Of a stretch of DNA of 7,206 nt, positions 1-5,180 are shown in pieces. Numbering within the stretch: position 1 is the stretch's first letter; each line of letters begins with the position of its first letter. The position numbers were made by a program, and so were the translations under genes. The stretch is from Treponema sp. UBA3870 (GTDB lineage Bacteria > Spirochaetota > Spirochaetia > Treponematales > Treponemataceae): NCBI GenBank assembly GCA_002392275.1, contig DGGQ01000139.1:1-7206 (forward strand), in the 5' to 3' direction. A model generated the notes under the pieces. It worked only from the letters and a program-made list of their open reading frames with translations, searched no databases and was not told where the DNA came from.

Positions 1-324
1 CCGAAAGTGAAAGACTCGAATGATACCGTTCATCATGGAAGCATTACAAGGCACGGGCCTGTTGAGCTGAGGACAGCCTTCGTTCAGTTGTTTATGGGAA
101 TGAGGCGCTGCAAGGACACCAGGTCTTGGCGAATGATGCAGCGTTATGAATATATGAAAAAGAACAAGGGCAGCGGAAAATCTATCATCTCCGGAGCCCG
201 AAAGACAGCAGAAATTGTCTGGGCGTTGCTCAGCTACAAAACAGATTTCGATGCTGAAAAGATGAAGGGAACTTACAAACCTTTATCTTTGGCTGAACAA
301 GTTCTGTCTGCTGTAAATATATAA
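1..324 (+). CDS. IS110-family transposase, C-terminal part (5' end outside window)
   Basis: The open frame runs in from the left edge (codons before the GTG at 7 are in frame) and stops with TAA at 322-324, giving about 107 residues. The segments HGSITRHG..LRTAFVQ, WRMMQRYEYMKKNKGSGKS and ARKTAEIVWALL are typical of the C-terminal transposase domain of IS110/IS116/IS902 elements, whose full proteins are usually 300-400 residues with an N-terminal RuvC-like DEDD domain, here missing. In the family a catalytic serine lies just before the G.I.K.G motif; the Ser encoded at 16-18 is the likely equivalent (inference). Members recombine DNA under guidance of an element-encoded bridge RNA. Only about 40 bases separate the stop from the next gene, so there is no room downstream for such an RNA; if the element is intact, the RNA should lie upstream. 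Whether the copy is complete cannot be judged here. Confidence 0.85.
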   Translation, partial: PKVKDSNDTVHHGSITRHGPVELRTAFVQLFMGMRRCKDTRSWRMMQRYEYMKKNKGSGKSIISGARKTAEIVWALLSYKTDFDAEKMKGTYKPLSLAEQVLSAVNI

Positions 325-329
325 CTTAT

Positions 330-354
330 AAAGTCGACTGCTCGTTGACTTTTT
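330..354 (+). terminator. Hairpin with short T-tract after the transposase
   Basis: AAAGTCGAC (330-338) pairs with GTTGACTTT (344-352) over nine pairs including one G-T wobble, around a 5-base loop, and T's follow to 354. It sits five bases after the transposase stop and right before the Shine-Dalgarno of the lipoprotein gene, so it could stop transcription leaving the IS element. The stem is AT-rich and the tract short, so it may be leaky. A TATAAA at 327-332 overlaps its left arm, but no good -35 box was seen at a normal distance. Confidence 0.45.
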
Positions 355-356
355 AT

Positions 357-361
357 GGGAG
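357..361 (+). promoter_or_regulatory. Ribosome binding site deciding the lipoprotein start
   Basis: GGGAG lies five bases before the ATG at 367. The in-frame ATG at 355 is only two bases upstream of this site and sits against the T-tract of the preceding hairpin, with no Shine-Dalgarno of its own. The start at 367 is therefore preferred, and it also gives a normal lipoprotein signal peptide beginning MKVFLK. Confidence 0.7.
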
Positions 362-366
362 TATTT

Positions 367-981
367 ATGAAAGTATTTTTGAAATTGGTTGGCGCACTGG
401 CTTTGACTTCGACATTGTTCTTCAGCTGTGCATCAACGAGCGGGCAGGTAAAAGATGGAAAGTACATCGGTCAGTATGATGAGACGATGACACCTGAAAA
501 TTCTTGCTTAGTTTTTTTTAGATTTCCGGGAAACCAGATTTCAGAGTTTAAACAAATTAACACCAAAAAAGATATAGACACGCAAAGTTTTGAATATGGT
601 TTATTCGACATTTTTGGCATGACTGTTTTCAAACCATGCAAGCCGGGTTCACGTTATATGCTCACAAAATTTCAAGGCTCATCAGGCTCCGGATGGTATC
701 ATAATTACTGGAACATGGAGTTGAAACCGTGCGAACAGTATCTGGTTATTGATGTTCCAGACGAGCCTGGCATTTACTGCTTTGACGTAATTGACGGAGA
801 ATCTGTTGCATATTCTGCCAGCAACGGAAAAAAATTTGAAGTCAGTGAGCCTGACACGGGAAAGCATACAAAAAATCTTTACAAATCCGCGGACGGTGAC
901 TTCAAAAGACTTTACGGCAATACACCGTGGTATGATGCGTTCATCGAAAAAAAAGAACAGATACTTAATAAGGCGGACTAG
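367..981 (+). CDS. Putative lipoprotein, first gene of an exported three-gene operon
   Basis: This is a 204-residue protein. The N-terminus MKVFLKLVGALALTSTLFFSC has two early lysines, a hydrophobic core and a cysteine at residue 21 preceded by F-F-S, which fits the relaxed lipobox of spirochaetes (Phe at -3 would be unusual in E. coli). After lipidation a flexible ASTSGQ linker leads into a mature domain of about 175 residues, rich in short beta-prone stretches (SCLVFFRFPG, EQYLVIDV, GIYCFDVI), suggesting a beta-sandwich. The end (YKSADGDFKRLYGNTPWYD) looks helical. I do not recognise the family; the order (aliphatic strand, KPG turn, strand) loosely recalls DUF2846-type lipoproteins, but not enough to name it. 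The Shine-Dalgarno of the next gene lies inside its last codons and only three bases separate the two genes, so they are translationally linked. Expected location is an outer or inner membrane leaflet facing the periplasm. Confidence 0.85.
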   Translation: MKVFLKLVGALALTSTLFFSCASTSGQVKDGKYIGQYDETMTPENSCLVFFRFPGNQISEFKQINTKKDIDTQSFEYGLFDIFGMTVFKPCKPGSRYMLTKFQGSSGSGWYHNYWNMELKPCEQYLVIDVPDEPGIYCFDVIDGESVAYSASNGKKFEVSEPDTGKHTKNLYKSADGDFKRLYGNTPWYDAFIEKKEQILNKAD

Positions 982-984
982 AAA

Positions 985-1581
985 ATGAAAAAGAATATTT
1001 TATTGGTGCTTTCATTGATTTTTGTGACCTCGGTTTTTGCTGCCGGAAATAAAAAGATTTTATCACCGGGATTAAATGAAGTTGTGATTGTTGGAAAAGT
1101 AAACGTTCACATCAACGAGGATGATCTTGTCTTTTTTGCAAAATCATGGGGTGTTGAGGATTTTTCAAAACCAGACAGCTATGTCCTCTATGATGATTCA
1201 TATACGGAAACCTACTACATGTTTGTCGGAAATATTTCAAAATCTACAAACGATGACTACCATGTTTTTGGTGCCGACGAATATTTTCTTTCAAAAAGAA
1301 AAATCAAAAAGAATGAAGTGACAGCGACATCCCCCGTCCTGTGGTGTTTCTATAGTGATGACGAATTCCAGATTTATCTTCCGCTCTTGTTCAAGACAAC
1401 TGTTCCGAAAGGTGAAAAATATATTTACATTGGTGATTTTGATTTCTATCTGGACGGCTCAGATTTCCATCCATTAAAAATTGTTGTCTCCGATAATTTT
1501 GATTTGGCAAAAGAGTCGTTGGAGCGGACATACGGTACCAGCGTAAATCTTTGCAGAGTTGAAATTCAAAATCTTGATTAA
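985..1581 (+). CDS. Small secreted protein of unknown function
   Basis: This is a 198-residue protein. MKKNILLVLSLIFVTSVFAAG is a clean signal peptide with a probable cut after VFA (residue 19), and no lipobox follows, so the mature protein should be soluble in the periplasm or exported. AAGGCGGA at 970-977, within the previous gene, is its ribosome binding site. The mature part contains many aromatic and acidic beta-prone segments (EVVIVGKVNVHI, YYMFVGNI, YIYIGDFDFYLDG) and ends SDNFDLAKESLERTYGTSVNL. That ending resembles the end of the upstream lipoprotein (strand, acidic turn, short helix, then YG), so the two could be distant relatives, which is inference only. It lies 9 bases before the protease gene and is surely co-transcribed with it, so it may act with or on the protease, but nothing in the sequence proves this. 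No known family was recognised. Confidence 0.85.
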   Translation: MKKNILLVLSLIFVTSVFAAGNKKILSPGLNEVVIVGKVNVHINEDDLVFFAKSWGVEDFSKPDSYVLYDDSYTETYYMFVGNISKSTNDDYHVFGADEYFLSKRKIKKNEVTATSPVLWCFYSDDEFQIYLPLLFKTTVPKGEKYIYIGDFDFYLDGSDFHPLKIVVSDNFDLAKESLERTYGTSVNLCRVEIQNLD

Positions 1582-1590
1582 GGAATAACT

Positions 1591-3255
1591 GTGAAAAAAC
1601 TGTTTGTAGCGGCGATTGCTTTTTTTCTTGTTGCGCCAACATTTGCCCAAGTGAAAAAAAATGTCGGTATTGTGCGTGAGAATCATTATCCAGCTTTTAA
1701 TGATTTTCTTGATAATTTAAGTGCGTCCCTTAAAAGTCGGGGCTACAACACTTATTCCGATTATGTTGAAAATTATAAAAAAGGTGGATTCGGTTCAGGC
1801 TTTGTTTATGTCGCGGATGACGGAGAAAATTATGTCGTTACAAACAGGCATCTAATTTCTTGCGCCGAATCAGCATCTATCGAATTTGAAAATGATGATG
1901 GAACTTTGACCCGCTTCGACAATCTTTCAATCCTCATCACTGACGATGATATTGATCTTGCGATTTTACGTTTTGAAAATAATGCGAGGCCTTTTACATC
2001 CGGTCTTTATTTTTATGACGGAAAACTTTACGACGGTCAGGATGTCGCTTCCGCAGGATTTCCGGGACTTGGAAATGAACCTGTCTGGCAGTTTGGAAAG
2101 GGAAGTGTGACAAATTGTGCCGCCAGAATAAAAGAGTTAATCGACCCGTCGATTTCGACCATAATCCAACACTCGGCCCAAGTTGATGCTGGAAACTCTG
2201 GTGGACCTCTTCTCGTGTCTTCAAAAAATTCTGCGCTTGGTTATGAGGTTGTCGGAATCAACACATGGAAAGCCGTCGGACGTGATGCAACCAATTTCGC
2301 AATCCCGTCAAAACTTGCTCTAAATCTAATTGAAAAATCAAAAATACCGGAAGATGAGGAGACTGTAAAAAATGGCCGCATGGAAAAATTAAAGGCCATC
2401 CTTTCCGATTCAACAAGCGACTACACTTCTGTCGTTAAATTTATTTCCAATGACCTTGCGATAAAAATTGGAGAGGATTATCTGGATGAAATTCTGAGGT
2501 ACGGTTCTTCAAAAATCCGGAACCGTGTGGTAACTGAGTTTGCTTTTTCACCTGTAGAAGGTTTGAAGTATGCGGTCGCATATAATCTGTATGAAAAATT
2601 TTCTGCCGACAATGCGACAGATGAAAATCTCTCGAAAATCGAATGGGATAAAGAGCATGGCTTGTACCGCATTTCCTCTCTTGGCGATAAAGTAAAAAAT
2701 TCAAAGCCCCAAAAAACAGCTTCGACCAAAAAGGACACAAGCGGAAGTAACATATCCCTTGTTGAGTTTGAGGGACTTGAGTCTCCATATATTTTCTCTT
2801 TGCAGGCCGGAGCCATAATTCCTCTTGCCACTGATAATGAATCTGTTGATTTGAACCCCGGTTTTGATTTTTCATTTGAAGTGTTTCCTCTTGCAAACGG
2901 AATCATCGGAACCTTCGTTGAATACACGGCCGTTTCATTTAAGGAAGATACGTCACATGCTTTCGGACTCGGCGTATTGGTTAGACTTCCTCTCAATTTC
3001 AGTTTGTTCTGCCTTAGTCCAAACGTTGGTGCGGGATTTCAAATCGGTTTCTCAGAACCAACTCTGTTCCGCTTTTTCTTGGAGGCCGGAGTCGATGTCA
3101 GTTTTGATTTTGGAATCAGCTATATTCGTCCACTCCTTTCGGTGTGCTACCGCCAGACTTTCGACAAATTGACATTCCAGAAATCGTATCTTCCGGATGA
3201 ATTAAAAACCTCCAACTTGGTGATAAGTCTGGGCCTAGGAATTGTGCTTGAATAA
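1591..3255 (+). CDS. Exported trypsin-like serine protease with C-terminal beta-barrel-like domain
   Basis: This 554-residue protein starts at GTG, with AAGGA at 1580-1584 seven bases upstream. Residues 1-19 form a signal peptide ending PTFA. Residues about 65-250 are a trypsin/HtrA-like protease with the full triad: His87 in VVTNRHLI, Asp122 in DDIDLAILRF and Ser203 in DAGNSGGPLL, with Gly201 for the oxyanion hole. No PDZ domain follows, unlike DegP/HtrA. Residues about 255-365 look helical and a charged Lys/Ser/Thr linker covers about 366-388. Residues 400-554 show about eight amphipathic strands (around 401-413, 423-435, 437-450, 457-470, 473-487, 492-505, 507-523, 542-553), as in a small outer-membrane barrel. 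The C-terminus is LGLGIVLE, not the usual terminal Phe/Trp. It is the last gene of the operon and is followed by a strong terminator. The protease call is firm; the barrel is inferred from the strand pattern, and a periplasmic beta domain is the alternative. The substrate is unknown. Confidence 0.9.
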   Translation: MKKLFVAAIAFFLVAPTFAQVKKNVGIVRENHYPAFNDFLDNLSASLKSRGYNTYSDYVENYKKGGFGSGFVYVADDGENYVVTNRHLISCAESASIEFENDDGTLTRFDNLSILITDDDIDLAILRFENNARPFTSGLYFYDGKLYDGQDVASAGFPGLGNEPVWQFGKGSVTNCAARIKELIDPSISTIIQHSAQVDAGNSGGPLLVSSKNSALGYEVVGINTWKAVGRDATNFAIPSKLALNLIEKSKIPEDEETVKNGRMEKLKAILSDSTSDYTSVVKFISNDLAIKIGEDYLDEILRYGSSKIRNRVVTEFAFSPVEGLKYAVAYNLYEKFSADNATDENLSKIEWDKEHGLYRISSLGDKVKNSKPQKTASTKKDTSGSNISLVEFEGLESPYIFSLQAGAIIPLATDNESVDLNPGFDFSFEVFPLANGIIGTFVEYTAVSFKEDTSHAFGLGVLVRLPLNFSLFCLSPNVGAGFQIGFSEPTLFRFFLEAGVDVSFDFGISYIRPLLSVCYRQTFDKLTFQKSYLPDELKTSNLVISLGLGIVLE

Positions 3256-3292
3256 AAACAGACTTTTTTGCATAAGATAAAGCCGTTCGTTT

Positions 3293-3340
3293 GCCACATG
3301 AATTCTAAAAACTTTTTTGGAATTCATGTGGCTTTTTTTT
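3293..3340 (+). terminator. Strong rho-independent terminator of the three-gene operon
   Basis: GCCACATGAATTC (3293-3305) and GAATTCATGTGGC (3320-3332) form a perfect 13-bp stem. The A-run and T-run inside the loop can lengthen it further, and TTTTTTTT follows at 3333-3340. It begins 38 bases after the protease stop. Read on the other strand, the hairpin has no T-tract directly after the stem, so it works mainly for the + strand. Confidence 0.92.
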
Positions 3341-3388
3341 AGTAGACTTTTTGAGAACCGGATAGCACACCCTTGATGCGATGTTTTT

Positions 3389-3455
3389 CATTGTCGTATT
3401 CGGCATGGCAATCTATAAATGAGTAAGATAGATTATCGGGTCGAGCCCGACAATG
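3389..3455. repeat. Composite palindromic repeat, REP/BIME-like
   Basis: Two short hairpins lie in inverted order. Unit 1 pairs ATTGTC (3390-3395) with GGCAAT (3407-3412). Unit 2 pairs TCGGGT (3436-3441) with GCCCGA (3445-3450) around a CGA loop, extended by ATT/AAT outside one mismatch. The outer ends CATTGTCG (3389-3396) and CGACAATG (3448-3455) are exact reverse complements, as are AATCTA (3410-3415) and TAGATT (3429-3434), so the whole 67 bases can also fold as one long cruciform. This organisation is that of two REP-like units facing each other. No T-tract follows. Only one copy is present in the window, so its repeat nature in the genome is inferred from form. Confidence 0.55.
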
Positions 3456-3566
3456 ACGGTTTTCTTGCTAAAAACTCGACATTTGACCTATTAGATTTTT
3501 TCAAAAGCCGCGTGACAGTTTCTGAGTTTAACGGTTAAAACTTTAAAACTTGATTTCCGTGTTTTA

Positions 3567-3908
3567 TCATGCCGCCTTGTTTTGTTTATTTCTGTGTACG
3601 CCTAGTAAAAAACGGAGCACTGGAATTCTTTTTACAATCTCGTATATCAAAAATGTTGCGGCAAATGAAATCAGTACAATCAACAGAAATTGGATTGCGA
3701 CGGGAGCGGAAATCTTCAGAACAAAAAATCCTGCCACAACTAAAATCGGCATGTGGATTATGTAGACGCAAAATGAACTTTTGGAAAAATAATCGGTGAG
3801 CGAATTGTGGAAATCAAAATATTTCCGTCCCATTCCCAAAAGAGTTATTATCCCTGTCCATCCGTAAAGAATGTAGAGTATAGTACCATATCTGATTGTT
3901 GTGGACAA
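3567..3908 (-). pseudogene. Acyltransferase 3 family membrane protein, C-terminal remnant
   Basis: On the - strand about 113 codons encode the last part of an integral-membrane acyltransferase (OafA/YrhL type, Acyl_transf_3). Recognisable are LYGWTGIITLLGMGRKYF, then FSKSSFCVYIIHMPILVVAGF with the YxxH-P signature of the C-terminal helices, a further membrane segment FLLIVLISFAATFLIYEIV, and the basic end LRFLLGVHRNKQ. Complete members have about 330-380 residues and 10 membrane helices; here at most three remain, and the N-terminal catalytic part with its early His is missing. The frame is closed by TAA at 3912-3914 and only a TTG at 3906-3908 could start it, with no good ribosome site. The 70 bases beyond do not continue the protein in another frame. 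Such enzymes O-acylate sugars of envelope polymers; this copy is very likely dead. A short expressed fragment is conceivable but unlikely. Confidence 0.75.
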
Positions 3909-3927
3909 GATTTATTTGCCGGGGTTG

Positions 3928-3956
3928 TTGATTAAAACTCAAAACATTAGTATTCT
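3928..3956 (+). promoter_or_regulatory. Possible sigma-70 promoter for mraY
   Basis: TTGATT (3928-3933) and TATTCT (3951-3956) are separated by 17 bases, each matching the consensus at four of six positions. Transcription would begin near 3963, leaving a short leader with GGGG (3970-3973) as ribosome site six bases before the ATG at 3980. The placement fits a gene transcribed alone, but the match is moderate. Confidence 0.35.
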
Positions 3957-3979
3957 GTACGTTATAGTTGGGGTTTTAA

Positions 3980-5050
3980 ATGCTTTATTATTTTGGACAA
4001 TGGCTTTCTTCGTTCTGGGGGCCTGCAAGACTTTTTCAGTCCTATGGTGTGTTGATTGTTGTCGCACTTTATTTGGGTTTTTTCTTTGTGTGGAAATTTC
4101 TTCCAAAGTTCTACAAGTTTTTGCCTTCCGATCGCGGACGTGAATTCACTTTGACCGCAGAAGCTGCGAAAGGTAAACCGACTGGTTCTGGTGTTGTCTT
4201 TATCACCATGTTTGTTGTCCTGTGCCTTGTGCTGATTCCAATGAATCTACAGCAGGGGGGTATCCTTGTTCTTACCTGGCTTATGATGTTGACGGGCTAT
4301 CTGGATGACCGCAGCAAAAAGGGGTGGGGCGAGTATTTAAAGGCCGTCCTTGATTTGATTTTGTCCGTCGCAGCTGCATGTCTTCTTGCGTACACAATCG
4401 GAAAGGATTCTCCTGATGGAAATATTTATTTCTGGCTCCCGTTTGTAAAAAATCCGTTGGCGATTCCGGTGTGGGTCTACATTGTCGTCACAACAGTTTT
4501 GCTCTGGGTGTCGGTGAACACAACCAACTGCACCGATGGTGTTGACGGACTTTCCTCGTCGCTCGTTCTGCTTTCGCTGATTGTGATGGGCGTAATCCTC
4601 TACGCAATCCTTGGACATGTCGAGATAGCGAACTACCTGCGCATTCCACATTTGGAGAAGGGTGCGTCGTGGGCCGTAATGACTTTCTGTCTTGTCGGTG
4701 TGTTGATGGGCTATCTCTGGCGCAATGCCTATCCGAGCCAAGTTCTCATGGGCGATGCTGGTTCAAGGGCGATGGGATTTTACATGGGAATCTGCGTGAT
4801 GATTACCGGAAACCCTTTCATCTTCCTTGCAACATCGTCAATTATTTTCATCAATGGCGGAATGGGGCTTTTGAAAGTTGCCTTGAAGAGGTTCCTTCAC
4901 ATCACGATTTTCAAGAACGTCCGTTTCCCGCTGCACGACCACATGCGCAAAAACCGCGGATGGTCCCCGACTCAGGTTCTGGTGAAGTTCATAATCCTCC
5001 AGCTTCTGATTTCGGTTGCCGTTCTGGGACTCTTCCTGAAAATCAGATAA
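3980..5050 (+). CDS. mraY: Phospho-N-acetylmuramoyl-pentapeptide-transferase (MraY)
   Basis: This 356-residue polytopic inner-membrane enzyme transfers phospho-MurNAc-pentapeptide from UDP to undecaprenyl phosphate, making lipid I for peptidoglycan. The length is normal. Family motifs occur in order: KPTGSGVVF (66-74, where most have K-GTPTMGG), GYLDDRSKK (106-114) with the Asp109-Asp110 pair, NTTNCTDGVDGL (180-191) for the N-x-x-N-x-TDG-x-DGL signature, MGDAGSRAMGF (257-267) for MGDTGS, and FPLHDHMRKN (316-325) where most have P-HHH. About ten hydrophobic segments are visible. The His-Asp-His form and the shortened first motif make it a divergent member, but every essential acidic residue is kept, so I expect an active enzyme; WecA-type transferases lack this C-terminal motif. 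It is not in a mur/fts cluster: it stands alone between an acyltransferase remnant and a convergent M20 gene, with its own possible promoter. Confidence 0.92.
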   Translation: MLYYFGQWLSSFWGPARLFQSYGVLIVVALYLGFFFVWKFLPKFYKFLPSDRGREFTLTAEAAKGKPTGSGVVFITMFVVLCLVLIPMNLQQGGILVLTWLMMLTGYLDDRSKKGWGEYLKAVLDLILSVAAACLLAYTIGKDSPDGNIYFWLPFVKNPLAIPVWVYIVVTTVLLWVSVNTTNCTDGVDGLSSSLVLLSLIVMGVILYAILGHVEIANYLRIPHLEKGASWAVMTFCLVGVLMGYLWRNAYPSQVLMGDAGSRAMGFYMGICVMITGNPFIFLATSSIIFINGGMGLLKVALKRFLHITIFKNVRFPLHDHMRKNRGWSPTQVLVKFIILQLLISVAVLGLFLKIR

Positions 5051-5055
5051 AAATC

Positions 5056-5163
5056 AAAAAAATCCCCGGACCAGATTCGGTGTCTGCCGGACCGGTCCAG
5101 GGTTACTTCCTTATCCAGTTTGCGCTGTGTCCGGCAGGTTCGGTTTTTAAAATCCTGTCGGAC
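5056..5163. terminator. Convergent terminator region between mraY and the M20 gene
   Basis: For the - strand gene, CCC-GGACC and GGTCC-GGG (5064-5072 with 5094-5102, one mismatch) form a stem followed in the - direction by seven T's (5062-5056), a good rho-independent signal. For mraY, CTGCCGGA (5084-5091) pairs with TCCGGCAG (5130-5137), followed after a short gap by TTTTT (5143-5147). A third related copy gives an alternative stem: GTCCGGCAGG (5129-5138) with CCTGTCGGAC (5154-5163), ten pairs with one wobble. GGACCGGTCC (5089-5098) is itself a perfect palindrome. The hairpins exclude one another, so each strand probably uses a different fold. Confidence 0.6.
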
Positions 5164-5180
5164 TGCTCAAATTTTCCCTC

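Larger units (their letters stand above)
3256..3566. other. Gene-free intergenic stretch (311 bases)
   Basis: Apart from the operon terminator (3293-3340) and the composite palindrome (3389-3455) I see no coding sequence, tRNA or clear promoter here. The part from 3456 to 3566 is AT-rich with simple T/A runs and may be decayed sequence next to the acyltransferase remnant. Confidence 0.6.

Noticed and set aside
2441..2996. Two overlapping - strand open frames opposite the protease gene
   Set aside because: They lie against a continuous coding region with signal peptide and catalytic triad, have no ribosome site and give low-complexity, unfamiliar proteins.
1591..3255. Classical autotransporter protease
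   Set aside because: The C-terminal strand region is only about 155 residues with about eight strands and no terminal Phe, shorter than the usual 12-strand, roughly 280-residue translocator.
3389..3455. CRISPR repeat or second terminator
   Set aside because: There is no regularly spaced repetition in the window and no T-tract after either stem; the nested inverted symmetry fits a REP-like element better.
3550..3799. + strand short frames over the acyltransferase remnant
   Set aside because: The opposite strand carries clear acyltransferase membrane helices; the + frames lack homology and ribosome sites.
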